64,000 bases of DNA, from NCBI GenBank assembly GCA_041390125.1, contig JAWKQN010000004.1:186001-250000 (forward strand), in the 5' to 3' direction. Below, one piece after another: positions 17,703 to 26,240 of the stretch (its first letter is position 1; each line of letters starts with the position of its first letter). The notes below the pieces were generated by a model. That model was not told where the DNA came from. It was given only the letters and a program-made list of their open reading frames with translations, and ran no database searches. The DNA comes from Gemmatimonadota bacterium. Lineage in GTDB: Bacteria; Gemmatimonadota; Gemmatimonadetes; Longimicrobiales; Gaopeijiaceae. Position numbers and translations under genes: made by a program.

Positions 17703-20089
17703 AGGTGTCCTATCGCTGGCTGCGGGAGCTCGCGCCCGCCTGGTCCGCCTCCGTGGCCGAGACCGTCGAGCGCCTGGCGCTCCGGGGCACGCCCGTCGAG
17801 GAGGTGGTGGACCTGGCCGAAGGTCTCCGGGGCGTCGTCGTGGGCCGGGTGGTCGAGGCCGGCCGGCATCCGGGCGCCGATCGTCTGAGCCTGTGCAGGG
17901 TGGACGCCGGCGGGCCGGAGCTGCTCTCGGTGGTCTGCGGCGCCCCCAACGTCCGGGCGGGCGGCCACTACCCCTTCGCGCCGGTCGGGACCACGCTGCC
18001 CGGAGGGCTCACCCTGAAGAAGGCCAAGATCCGAGGTGAGGTCTCCGAGGGCATGTTGTGCTCCGAACAGGAGTTGGGTCTGGGCGACAGCCACGCGGGC
18101 ATCCTGGAGATCCCGGCCTTCACGCCCGGGATGCCCTTCGTGGAGGCGCTCGGGCTCGACGACGCCCGGCTGGACGTGGAGGTCACCGCCAACCGGCCGG
18201 ACCTCCTGAGCCACCGCGGGATCGCCCGGGAGCTGGCCGGCGAGTCCGCGCTGGTGCTGCCTCCCATCCCCGACGGGCGCCCGTTCTCCGCTCCGCTCCG
18301 CACGGACGGCCGGCGCGCCGAGGCGGCCGGCGTCTCCATCACGGTGGAGGCGCCCGAGCTGTGTCCCCGCTACCTGGGCGCGGTCGTCCGGGGCGTGCGG
18401 GTGGGGCCCTCGCCGGCCTGGCTGCAGGCCCGCCTGCGGGCCGCGGGGGCGCGGCCCATCAACAACGTCGTCGACGCCACCAACTATGTCCTGCTGGAGC
18501 TCGGCCAGCCGCTCCACGCCTTCGACCTCGCCCGCCTGGCCGGGTCGGCCATCGTGGTGCGCACGGCGCGCCCGGGCGAGCGGCTGGTCACCCTGGACGG
18601 GGTGACCCGCACGCTGTCGCCGTCCATGCTGGCCATCTGCGATGCGGAGCGTCCCGTCGCCGTGGCGGGCGTGATGGGTGGGGAGGAGTCGGAGGTCTCG
18701 ACCGGCACCACGGACGTCCTGCTGGAGTGTGCCCTGTTCGAGCCGCGGCAGGTGCGCGCCACCCGGCGGGCGCTCGACATGGTCACGGACGCCAGCTACC
18801 GCTACGAGCGCGGGGTGGACCCCGAGCTCCAGCGCGAGGCGCTGGCCCGAGCCGTGGAGATCGTGGTCGCCACCGCCGGTGGGGAGCCCGACGCGGAGGT
18901 GCTGGAGGTGGCGGCCCGGCCGTGGAGCCGGCGCCGGATCCCGGTGCGGCCCGCGCGGGTGCGTCAGGTGCTGGGGATCGACGTCTCGCACGCGCAGACG
19001 GGCGAGCTGCTCCAGCCGCTGGGCTTCGTCGACCGGGGCCTGGAGGACGGCAACGGCGTGTGGGAGGTGCCCGGCCACCGGAGCTGGGACGTGACCCGCG
19101 AGATCGACGTCATCGAGGAGATCGCGCGCACGTACGGCTACGACCGGTTCCCGGACACGCTCGGCGCCTTCCGACCCAGCACCGTGCCGGACCATCCCCT
19201 GTTCCAGCTCGAGGATCGGGTACGTCGACTGCTGGTGGGCAAGGGGCTCTTCGAGATCCACACGCTGGCCTTCGCCAGGGCCGGGTCCGTCCGGATCCCG
19301 AACCCGCTGTCCACCGACGGCACCCACCTGCGCGATTCGCTGCTGCCCGGCCTGCTGCGGGCGCTCGAGCACAACTTCAATCGCGGGCAGCGCAACCTGC
19401 GCTTCTTCGAGATCGGCACGGTCTTCCACGCCGGTCCGGTCGGGGAGAAGCCGCGGGAGAGCACCCGACTGGCCGTGGTGCTGACCGGGGCCCGCCATCC
19501 CGAGCACTGGTCGGGGGCGCGGGAGCCCCTGGATTTCTGGGACGCCAAGGGCGTGCTGGAGGCGGTGCTGGAGGCGGTGGGCGAGGCGACCCCGGGCGGC
19601 GAGGTCCGGGGCGAGGGCGCGAGTCACCCCGTCCTGGAGGGCGTCTGGCAGGTGGGGGAAGGGGAGCACCGCCTCGCCCTCGCCGGCCGGGTGCGGCCCG
19701 CCGCCATGGACGCGCCCGCCTGGGCGGATCCCGTCTGGGGCTTCGAGCTGGAGCTGCCGGCGGAGGGCGCGCCCGCCCGCGTCCGGCCCGTCCGGCCGTT
19801 GCCTGCCTTCCCCGCGGTGGAGCGCGACCTGGCTCTGCTGGTGCCGGTGGGCGCGACTGCGGGGACGGTCCGGGAGGCCATCGTCGCGGCCGCTGGTCCG
19901 CTGCTGGAGCGGGTGGAGCTCTTCGATGTCTACGAGGGGGCCGGCGTGCCGGAGGGCCGGCGCTCCCTGGCCTGGCGGCTGCGCTTCCAGGCCCCCGACC
20001 GCACGCTCCGGGACGGGGACGTGGAGGGGCGCATCCGCCGGATCCTCTCCGCCCTCAAGGAGGCCTTGGATGTCGACGCCCGGACCTGA
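17699..20089 (+). CDS. pheT: Phenylalanyl-tRNA synthetase beta subunit
   Basis: A 796-residue beta chain. In order: N-terminal segment MKVSYRWLRE, the tRNA-binding (EMAP/OB) domain with VVGRVVEAGRHPGADRLSLCRVD, the B3/B4 editing domain with INNVVDATNYVLLELGQPLHAFDL, the B5 domain, the catalytic-like core with NPLSTDGTHLRDSLLPGLL, and the C-terminal anticodon-binding (FDX-ACB) domain starting near FPAVERDLALLVP. It binds tRNA and hydrolyses Tyr-tRNA-Phe. The last 20 bases overlap the next small gene. Confidence 0.98.
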   Translation: MKVSYRWLRELAPAWSASVAETVERLALRGTPVEEVVDLAEGLRGVVVGRVVEAGRHPGADRLSLCRVDAGGPELLSVVCGAPNVRAGGHYPFAPVGTTLPGGLTLKKAKIRGEVSEGMLCSEQELGLGDSHAGILEIPAFTPGMPFVEALGLDDARLDVEVTANRPDLLSHRGIARELAGESALVLPPIPDGRPFSAPLRTDGRRAEAAGVSITVEAPELCPRYLGAVVRGVRVGPSPAWLQARLRAAGARPINNVVDATNYVLLELGQPLHAFDLARLAGSAIVVRTARPGERLVTLDGVTRTLSPSMLAICDAERPVAVAGVMGGEESEVSTGTTDVLLECALFEPRQVRATRRALDMVTDASYRYERGVDPELQREALARAVEIVVATAGGEPDAEVLEVAARPWSRRRIPVRPARVRQVLGIDVSHAQTGELLQPLGFVDRGLEDGNGVWEVPGHRSWDVTREIDVIEEIARTYGYDRFPDTLGAFRPSTVPDHPLFQLEDRVRRLLVGKGLFEIHTLAFARAGSVRIPNPLSTDGTHLRDSLLPGLLRALEHNFNRGQRNLRFFEIGTVFHAGPVGEKPRESTRLAVVLTGARHPEHWSGAREPLDFWDAKGVLEAVLEAVGEATPGGEVRGEGASHPVLEGVWQVGEGEHRLALAGRVRPAAMDAPAWADPVWGFELELPAEGAPARVRPVRPLPAFPAVERDLALLVPVGATAGTVREAIVAAAGPLLERVELFDVYEGAGVPEGRRSLAWRLRFQAPDRTLRDGDVEGRIRRILSALKEALDVDART

Positions 20090-20378
20090 CCGTCCTGCCC
20101 GGCCGCCCTCGGTGGCGCGCCTGGAGCGGGCGGTGGATCACCTGCTCGCGGCCCGGGGCCAGGAGCGCACACGCGCCGAGCGGGCCGAAGCCCAGGTGGC
20201 CGAGATGGAGGGCCTCCTGCGCGCCTTCGAGAAGGGGACCGAAAGCCCCCGGCACCTGCAGGAGCGCGTCCGGGCGCTGGAGGAGGAGAACGCGGATCTG
20301 CAGGAGCGACTCGCCCGGGGACGGGCCGTGGTCGAGCGCGTGCGCGCCAAGCTGCGCTTCATGGAGGAACGCCGATGA
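20070..20378 (+). CDS. Small coiled-coil protein preceding zapA
   Basis: A 102-residue charged protein. The ATG at 20070 follows AAGGAGG with about 6 bases between, inside the end of pheT; the stop overlaps the zapA ATG. After a Pro-rich N-terminus, the sequence from about residue 15 is a continuous predicted coiled coil (ARLERAVDHLLAARG, ERVRALEEENADLQERL, VERVRAKLRFMEERR). Small coiled-coil genes directly before zapA occur in several phyla. A ZapB-like divisome role is an inference from position and shape, not from recognisable homology. Confidence 0.75.
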   Translation: MSTPGPDRPARPPSVARLERAVDHLLAARGQERTRAERAEAQVAEMEGLLRAFEKGTESPRHLQERVRALEEENADLQERLARGRAVVERVRAKLRFMEERR

Positions 20379-20662
20379 GTGACGCCCGCACCTCGGTGAC
20401 GGTCAAGATCGCGGGTGAGGAGCACGCGATCCGCTCCAACGCCCCCGCCGAATACACCCGGGCCTGCGCCCGCTTCGTGGACGAGCGCATCCGCGAGATC
20501 CGCGATCGCGGGGTCGAGGGTCACCGGGCGGCCATCCTGGCCGCCCTGTCCATCACGGACCAGTTCTTTCGCGCCCGCGACGGCGAGGACGCCCTGCGGG
20601 TCCAGCTGGACGAGACGGCCGCCGCCCTGGCCGACCGCATCGAGGCCGCGCTGGAGGGCTGA
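20375..20662 (+). CDS. zapA: Cell division protein ZapA
   Basis: A 95-residue ZapA-family protein, which crosslinks FtsZ filaments at the division site. It has the N-terminal strand pair TSVTVKIAGEEHAIRSNAP, then EYTRACARFVDERIREIRDRG and a long helix (AAILAALSITDQFFRAR...) ending the dimer coiled coil. It overlaps the coiled-coil gene by ATGA and sits between pheT and rny, a usual genomic place for zapA. Confidence 0.88.
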   Translation: MSDARTSVTVKIAGEEHAIRSNAPAEYTRACARFVDERIREIRDRGVEGHRAAILAALSITDQFFRARDGEDALRVQLDETAAALADRIEAALEG

Positions 20663-20745
20663 GCCAGGCCTCCTCCGGAGCCGGGCACGGTGCGGGGCCT
20701 GCCGCCCCCGGGCCCACGCGCGCCCCGTACCCCGGAGCGCCTGGC
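20663..20745 (+). ncRNA. Candidate structured RNA between zapA and rny
   Basis: Three nested helices can form directly after the zapA stop. GCCAGGC (20663-20669) pairs with GCCTGGC (20739-20745). CTCCGG (20673-20678) pairs with CCGGAG (20732-20737). GGTGCGGGGC (20689-20698) pairs with GCCCCGTACC (20722-20731, one G-U). A 10-nt bulge and a 23-nt loop remain. 6S RNA often follows zapA, but this element is only ~83 nt and lacks the open bubble I would expect. It could be a terminator-like or regulatory hairpin. Confidence 0.3.
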
Positions 20746-20763
20746 GCGCCCCTGGCCTCTTCC

Positions 20764-20793
20764 TTGCCGCGCCGCTCCGCCCTCCTCTATTCT
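20764..20793 (+). promoter_or_regulatory. Candidate promoter of rny
   Basis: TTGCCG (20764-20769) and TATTCT (20788-20793) with an 18-bp spacer, 93 bp before the rny ATG. TATTCT is the only AT-rich hexamer in this gap. Identified by eye. Confidence 0.35.
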
Positions 20794-20885
20794 CCGGCCA
20801 CGAGGGCTCGGCCGGACCCGGTCCCGCCGAGACCCTGAACGAGGCTGTCCTACGGGCGTTCCACACGCCCGATTTGGAGCGATAC

Positions 20886-22457
20886 ATGACCCCGCTGGCG
20901 TGGGCGCTGGCGGTGCTGGCCTTCCTGGGAGGGAGCATCGTGGGCTCCCTCGTCCGGGGGACGCGTGAGCGTGCGCGTCGGGCCGCCGAGGTGGCGGCTG
21001 CGACGGACGAGGGCTCACGGCTCCTGGCACGGGCGCGCGACGAGGGGGAGGCCGCCCGCAAGGCAGCAATTCTGGAAGGACGGGAGGAGGCGATCCGGCT
21101 CCGCGAGGCCTGGGAGGCCGAGGAGTCGCGGCGCCGCGACGAGCTGGATCGGGTGGAGCGGCGGGCGGACGAACGGGCCGGCCTGCTCGATCAGCAGTAC
21201 GCCCGGCTCAACGAGCGCGACGTCGACGCGGCCCGGAAGCAGGAGGCGCTCGAGGCCGAGCGCGTCCGGATCGACGGCGTGCGCGCCGAGGCGGAATCCG
21301 ATCGGGCCGAGGCCCAGACCCGGTTGGAGCGGACCGCCGGGCTCACCGCGGAGGAGGCGCGCAAGCAGCTCGTCGAGTCGCTCGAGGCCGAGGCCCGGGC
21401 GGCCGCCGCCAACCGCCTGCGCCAGATCACCGAGGAGGCGCAGAAGAACGCGGAGCGCGAGTCGCGCAAGATCGTCGCCCTGGCCATCCAGCGCATCGCC
21501 GCGCAGCAGACGGCCGAATCCACGGTCTCCGTGGTCCAGCTTCCCTCCGAGGAGATGAAGGGCCGGATCATCGGCCGCGAAGGCCGGAACATCCGGGCCT
21601 TCGAGCAGGCCACCGGGATCGACGTCATCATCGACGACACCCCGGAGGCGGTCATCCTCTCGGGCTTCGATCCCATCCGGCGCGAGGTCGCCCGGATCGC
21701 GCTGGAGAGCCTGGTCGAGGACGGTCGCATCCACCCGGGCCGGATCGAGGAGGTGGTCGAGCGCAGCGCCCACGAGGTGGACGGCGGCATGGTCCAGGCC
21801 GCCGAGGAGCTCCTGTACGAGCTCGGCATCCACGGGGTGCATCCGGAGATCGTCAAGGCGCTCGGCCGCCTGCGCTACCGGACCTCCTACGGGCAGAACC
21901 AGCTCCAGCATGCCCGCGAAGTGGCCATGCTGGCGGGGCACATGGCGGCGGAGATGGGGCTCGACGCGACGCTGACCAAGCGCGCGGGGGTGCTGCACGA
22001 CGTGGGGAAGGGGATGACCCACGAGCACGAGGGCACCCACGTGGAGCTGGGCTACCGCCTCTGCAAGAAGCACGGCGAGCACCCCATGGTGTTGAACGCC
22101 ATCCGCGCCCACCACGACGAGGAGCCGCACTTCTTCGCCGAGACCTTCCTGGTGACCGCGGCCGACGCCATCAGCGGATCGCGCCCCGGCGCCCGGCGCG
22201 AGATGTTCGAGAGCTACGTGAAACGGCTCGAGTCCTTGGAGGAGATCGCCATGGAGCAGCCGGGCGTGGAGCGTTGCTTCGCCATCCAGGCCGGACGCGA
22301 GCTCCGCATCATGGTGGAGCCCGAGAAGGTCACCGACGCCGAGATGGCCCAGCTCACCGAGCATGTGGCCCGGCGCATCGAGGGCGAGCTCCAGTACCCG
22401 GGCCAGATCAAGATCGTCGTCATCCGCGAGACACGGGCCGTGGATTTCGCGCGCTGA
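20886..22457 (+). CDS. rny: Ribonuclease Y
   Basis: A 523-residue membrane-anchored endoribonuclease that starts mRNA decay. Order of parts: N-terminal membrane helix (PLAWALAVLAFLGGSIVGSLV), long charged coiled coil (about 25-190), KH domain with GRIIGREGRNIRAFEQATGIDVIIDDTP in two blocks, then an HD domain with the metal-binding VLHDVGKGMTHEHEGTH, IRAHHDE and TAADAISGSRPGARR. Length is as expected (about 520). The start at 20886 puts Met at the beginning of the membrane helix. It precedes folD by 112 bp. Confidence 0.97.
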   Translation: MTPLAWALAVLAFLGGSIVGSLVRGTRERARRAAEVAAATDEGSRLLARARDEGEAARKAAILEGREEAIRLREAWEAEESRRRDELDRVERRADERAGLLDQQYARLNERDVDAARKQEALEAERVRIDGVRAEAESDRAEAQTRLERTAGLTAEEARKQLVESLEAEARAAAANRLRQITEEAQKNAERESRKIVALAIQRIAAQQTAESTVSVVQLPSEEMKGRIIGREGRNIRAFEQATGIDVIIDDTPEAVILSGFDPIRREVARIALESLVEDGRIHPGRIEEVVERSAHEVDGGMVQAAEELLYELGIHGVHPEIVKALGRLRYRTSYGQNQLQHAREVAMLAGHMAAEMGLDATLTKRAGVLHDVGKGMTHEHEGTHVELGYRLCKKHGEHPMVLNAIRAHHDEEPHFFAETFLVTAADAISGSRPGARREMFESYVKRLESLEEIAMEQPGVERCFAIQAGRELRIMVEPEKVTDAEMAQLTEHVARRIEGELQYPGQIKIVVIRETRAVDFAR

Positions 22458-22569
22458 CGCGCGGGCCCGTCGGCGCCTCGCGCCGTCTGCCGAGCGGAAC
22501 GTCCGGGCCGGGCCCGCCGCCAGCCGACCGTCCGGGCTCCTCCGAGCCCATCACACGAAAGGGAGTTCG

Positions 22570-23460
22570 ATGAGCGCGACGTTGATTTCGGGGAAGGCCA
22601 TCGCCGAGGAGATCCGGACCGAGCTCGCCGGAGAGGTGGAGGCCCTGAAGGCGGAAGGAGTGACTCCGGGGCTGGCGACGGTCCTGGTGGGAGACGACCC
22701 CGCGAGCCATCAGTACGTCGGCATGAAGAACCGCACCGCCAAGGAGCTGGGCATCCATTCGCAGCAGATCACGCTGCCGGCGGACACCTCGGAGGAGGAG
22801 CTGCTCGGCGTGGTCGCGGGGCTGAATGCCGATCCGCGCATCCACGGGATCCTGGTGCAGCTTCCGCTCCCGTCCCAGATCGACGAGCACAAGGTCCTGA
22901 TGGCCATCGACCCGGCCAAGGACGTGGACGGCTTCCACCCGATCAACGTGGGTCTGCTGGCCACGGATCATCCAGACGTCCTCGCGCCCTGCACGCCCGC
23001 CGGGGTCATCGAGATGCTGGTCCGCAGCGGCTTCGATCCGTCCGGCAAGCACGCTGTGGTGGTGGGCCGCTCCAACATCGTGGGCAAGCCCATGGCGGCG
23101 CTGCTGCTCCGCAAGGCCCGGGGCGGCAACGCCACCGTCACGGTGGCCCACAGCCGCACGCCCGACCTGGGCGCCATCACGCGCCAGGCGGACATCCTCG
23201 TCGCCGCGATCGGGCGCGCCGGCACCATCAGGGCCGACATGGTCAAGCCGGGTGCCGTCGTGATCGACGTCGGCACCAACCGCGTGGAGGACGCGTCGCG
23301 CGAGCGCGGCTTTCGCACCGTGGGCGACGTCGACTTCGACGCGGTCAAGGAGGTGGCCGCGGCGATCTCCCCCGTCCCGGGTGGCGTGGGCCCGATGACC
23401 ATCACCATGCTCATGCACAACACCGTCGCGGCGGCGCGCCGTCGCGGAGCCGACCGCTGA
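22570..23460 (+). CDS. folD: Methylenetetrahydrofolate dehydrogenase/cyclohydrolase
   Basis: A 296-residue bifunctional enzyme that converts 5,10-methylene-THF to 10-formyl-THF with NADP. Visible motifs are VGDDPASHQYVGMKNRTAKELG (catalytic Tyr and Lys), GILVQLPLPSQID, DPAKDVDGFHP, the nucleotide-binding VVVGRSNIVGKPMAALLL, and the C-terminal SPVPGGVGPMTITMLMHNT. The ATG follows GGGAG by about 5 bases. The stop (TGA, 23458-23460) overlaps the likely CTG start of xseA. Confidence 0.98.
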   Translation: MSATLISGKAIAEEIRTELAGEVEALKAEGVTPGLATVLVGDDPASHQYVGMKNRTAKELGIHSQQITLPADTSEEELLGVVAGLNADPRIHGILVQLPLPSQIDEHKVLMAIDPAKDVDGFHPINVGLLATDHPDVLAPCTPAGVIEMLVRSGFDPSGKHAVVVGRSNIVGKPMAALLLRKARGGNATVTVAHSRTPDLGAITRQADILVAAIGRAGTIRADMVKPGAVVIDVGTNRVEDASRERGFRTVGDVDFDAVKEVAAAISPVPGGVGPMTITMLMHNTVAAARRRGADR

Positions 23461-24644
23461 GCGAATCCGACGCTCCCGAGGAGGGCCGCGCGCGCCCGCG
23501 CGTGTGGCGGGTGGCGCAGGTGAATCGCGCCGTGCGCCGCCTGCTGGAGGAGACCGTCGCCCCCATCTGGGTGGGCGGAGAGGTGACCGGGTGGACGCGC
23601 GCGCGTTCCGGACACTGCTACTTCTGCCTGAAGGACGAAGAGGCGCAGATCCGCGCGGTGCTGTTCCGCAGCGAGGCCGAGCGTCTGCCCACCGATCCCG
23701 GCGAGGGGATGCAGGTGCAGGTGCAGGGCTCGCTCACCCTGTACGAGGCCCGGGGCGAGTATCAACTGGTCGTGCGCCGCCTGACCACGGACGGCGCCGA
23801 CGGCCTGTGGCGCCTCGCGCTCGAGCGACTGCGCGCGAAGCTCGAGGCCGAAGGCCTGCTCGACCCCGCACGCAAGCGTCTCCTGCCACGCCTGCCCGCC
23901 CGTGTCGGCATCGTGACCTCGCTGGAGGGGGCAGCGCTGCGCGACATCCTGCAGGGGCTGCGCACGCGGGCGCCCTGGGCGCGGATCGTGGTGCGTGGCA
24001 CCCGTGTCCAGGGGGACGGTGCGGCGGCGGAGATCGCGCGCGCAGTGCGCGTCCTCGGTACGAGTGGCCGGGTGGACGTCCTCATCGTGGGACGGGGGGG
24101 AGGCTCCATGGAGGACCTCTGGGCCTTCAACGAAGAGGTCGTGGCGCGCGCCATCGCCGATTGTCCCGTGCCGGTCGTCTCGGCCGTGGGACACGAGACC
24201 GATCTGACCATCGCCGACCTCGTGGCCGACCTGCGCGCGCCCACGCCGACCGCGGCGGCCGAGATGGTCGTACCCGGCGCCGCCGCGCTGACCGCCCTGC
24301 TGGACGGGCTGGGCCCGCGCCTCGGGCGCGCGCTCCGTCGGCGCGCCGTGCAGGAGCGGTTGCGGCTCGACCGGGCCTCGGCTGCGGCGCGCCGGGCCCT
24401 GGATCGCCGCGTGCTGGGGGAGCGCGAACGGCTGGCGGGTCTGGCCGGCCGCCTGCATGCGCTTTCGCCGCTCGCGACGCTCAGCCGCGGCTACAGTGTC
24501 GCGACCGCCCCCGACGGAGCGCTGCTGCGTTCGGTCGCGGCGTTCGACGAGGGCGAGCGCTTCGACCTGCGGGTGGCCGACGGGACCGTGCAGGCGCGCA
24601 CCCTGGCGGTGCGGCGTTCCGGACCTGACACGCGTGACGCGTGA
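23457..24644 (+). CDS. xseA: Exodeoxyribonuclease VII large subunit, probable CTG start
   Basis: The large subunit of ExoVII, which degrades single-stranded DNA in both directions. It has an N-terminal OB-fold (VAQVNRAVRRLLEETVAPIWVGGEVTGWTRARSGHCYFCLKD in pieces), the catalytic core with VGIVTSLEGAALRDIL, VLIVGRGGGSMEDLWAFNEE and AVGHETDLTIADLVAD, a helical region and a C-terminal LSRGYSVA. Starting at CTG 23457 gives MSESDAPEEGRARPR before the OB-fold. GGAG (23446-23449) lies 7 bases ahead, and CTGA overlaps the folD stop. The conventional alternative is GTG at 23502, which has poorer spacing to GAGGAGG. Confidence 0.94.
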   Translation: MSESDAPEEGRARPRVWRVAQVNRAVRRLLEETVAPIWVGGEVTGWTRARSGHCYFCLKDEEAQIRAVLFRSEAERLPTDPGEGMQVQVQGSLTLYEARGEYQLVVRRLTTDGADGLWRLALERLRAKLEAEGLLDPARKRLLPRLPARVGIVTSLEGAALRDILQGLRTRAPWARIVVRGTRVQGDGAAAEIARAVRVLGTSGRVDVLIVGRGGGSMEDLWAFNEEVVARAIADCPVPVVSAVGHETDLTIADLVADLRAPTPTAAAEMVVPGAAALTALLDGLGPRLGRALRRRAVQERLRLDRASAAARRALDRRVLGERERLAGLAGRLHALSPLATLSRGYSVATAPDGALLRSVAAFDEGERFDLRVADGTVQARTLAVRRSGPDTRDA

Positions 24645-24710
24645 CCGTTCGCGGCCACCGCCCGCCTCTGGGTCCCGGTGGGGCGGGTGCGGCCGCCAGG
24701 ACGAAGAGAA

Positions 24711-24740
24711 GGCCGGGCGCCTGCGGGCGCCCGGCCTTTC
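24711..24740. terminator. Bidirectional terminator between xseA and the outer-membrane gene
   Basis: An 11-bp perfect stem, GGCCGGGCGCC (24711-24721) and GGCGCCCGGCC (24726-24736), with loop TGCG. TTTC follows on the plus strand and TTCTC on the minus strand. It sits between two convergent genes and can serve both. Confidence 0.85.
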
Positions 24741-24794
24741 GTGTCGAGGTCACGTCAGTCTGTCATCGGGCCGTGCGTGACCGGGCGATTCCCT

Positions 24795-25481
24795 CTAGTT
24801 GGGCATCGACCAGCGCAACGTGGCCGTGATCGGGAACGTCACCGACGTGTCGAACGGATCGAGCGCCGGGTTGCCCACGGCGAAGACGTCCGTGTCCTCT
24901 TCGTCCAGGAACGCCACGTAGGATTGACCGCCCACGGCGACCTCCAGGTTCTCGGTGGCCTCGTAGCCGAGGCGCAGTCCGGCGTTGACGTCGAAATAGG
25001 TCTCGGTGAAGTCGTTGTCCTCCGTCGCGGCGGCCGCGACGAACTCATCGGTATCGATGGTCACCGCACCCGCACCGAACGACGTCGTCAGTGTCCAGCG
25101 TTCCATCTCGGCGGGCATCAGGTCCACCAGGATCCCTCCGCCGTAGTGGAACAGGCGCGTGTCCGGCTGCACGTCGATCGCGCCCACGTCGTTTCCGGGC
25201 ATCAGATCCACGTTTCCGTCCAGCCGCAGGGCCACCCGGTCGTTCACCCACCAGTCCGCGGCACCACCGACGGCGAAGCCGACGTCCACGATCTCGGTGA
25301 GGTTGTCACCGGGGATGCTGGGTCCCGCACGCACCTCGAAGTCCACCGGTCGCTCGTCCATCTCCTGGAGCCCGTCGACGACCTGCGCCTGAGCTGTGCT
25401 GCCTGTCAGCGCGGAAGTCGCGAGCGCGAGCGCGGGGATGGCCAGAAGGGAAGAGTATCGCTTGAGATTCTGTGTATCCAT
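24795..25481 (-). CDS. Outer-membrane beta-barrel protein, OmpW/OmpA-barrel-like
   Basis: A 228-residue protein. The ATG at 25481 gives a signal peptide (MDTQNLKRYSSLLAIPALALATSALTGSTAQA). The remainder alternates polar and hydrophobic residues as in a small barrel: VDVGFAVGGAADWWVNDRVAL, RLFHYGGGILVDL, FDVNAGLRLGYEATENLEVAVGG and a closing strand TLRWSMPN. Eight strands seem likely. The loops are unusually acidic (DEEDTDVF, ATEDNDF). The exact family is not certain. Function as a porin or structural barrel is inferred from form only. Confidence 0.75.
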   Translation of the reverse strand: MDTQNLKRYSSLLAIPALALATSALTGSTAQAQVVDGLQEMDERPVDFEVRAGPSIPGDNLTEIVDVGFAVGGAADWWVNDRVALRLDGNVDLMPGNDVGAIDVQPDTRLFHYGGGILVDLMPAEMERWTLTTSFGAGAVTIDTDEFVAAAATEDNDFTETYFDVNAGLRLGYEATENLEVAVGGQSYVAFLDEEDTDVFAVGNPALDPFDTSVTFPITATLRWSMPN

Positions 25482-25591
25482 GTGTTTCGTCTCCGCTCTG
25501 CGGGGAGCGTCGTCTCGACGCATGGGAGATGTCGCAAGACGCGTTCCGGGAGCGCGCCCCGCGAGGAGGCGCGCGCCGGGTTCCGCTGCGC

Positions 25592-26203
25592 TCAGAGGCC
25601 GGGTTCGGGATTCCCCAGGCGGGCGGTCCGGATGTAGTCCGATCCCGAGCGGGCATGACATTCCTGGCAGGACTCGACCCGACCTTCCGCTTCGATGGCC
25701 CCGTCCGCCGCTCGTTTCAACCAGTACCAGTCGTCGTGATCGGGATCGTATCCGGCGAACTTGTACATGATCGTGGTGGAGACAAAGGTCGAGTCCGCCG
25801 CGAAGTTGCGCTTCACCAGCAGCGAGCCGATCGGCAGCGCTGCCGCGCCCCGCTGCAGGGCTTCCAGCGCCAGCCCGTTGACGTAGGTGGTCAGCAGGGC
25901 GCCGTGCGGGTCGGTGCCGGGGTACAGCTCCTCCGTTCCGGGAAAGAGGAACCACGTCCGGTCGAACTCCGACTCCTCCAGGTGCGACCAGACCGCCGCC
26001 GGCGTCGTGTCGGGGCCACTGGGCGTACGGGGCGGATCGAGCTGCGGATCAGGCTCCGCATAGGCGGGCGGTGCTTCCTCGACATCCCCCCGGCCGCACG
26101 CGAGCAGGAGGGCGAGGAGCGGCAGGACCACCCAGATCTGCGGACGTCCCGCGGATGCGAAGGATCGGGAGCGGGGCGCGGCGCCCATCGGTGCAGCCGT
26201 CAC
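25592..26203 (-). CDS. Cytochrome P460-like lipoprotein
   Basis: A 203-residue protein with GTG start preceded by AGGAGG with 6 bases between. The N-terminus carries a lipobox (LLALLLACGRG). The domain has TWFLFPGTEELYPGTDPHGALLTTYVN, a lysine-containing VKRNF, FAGYDPDHDDWYWLKR and a single haem-binding site CQECH (Cys179-x2-Cys182-His183) near the C-terminus. This matches the cytochrome P460 family, whose characterised members oxidise hydroxylamine and some of which bind NO. No nitrogen-cycle partner is nearby; electron donor and substrate are unknown. Confidence 0.8.
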   Translation of the reverse strand: MTAAPMGAAPRSRSFASAGRPQIWVVLPLLALLLACGRGDVEEAPPAYAEPDPQLDPPRTPSGPDTTPAAVWSHLEESEFDRTWFLFPGTEELYPGTDPHGALLTTYVNGLALEALQRGAAALPIGSLLVKRNFAADSTFVSTTIMYKFAGYDPDHDDWYWLKRAADGAIEAEGRVESCQECHARSGSDYIRTARLGNPEPGL

Positions 26204-26240
26204 GGATGCCTCCTGTCGGTAGCGAGCGTGGCCGGGCGGA

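Noticed and set aside
20663..20885. 6S RNA gene
   Set aside because: The location after zapA fits, but the foldable element is too short (~83 nt) and lacks the open central bubble; reported only as an unnamed structure.
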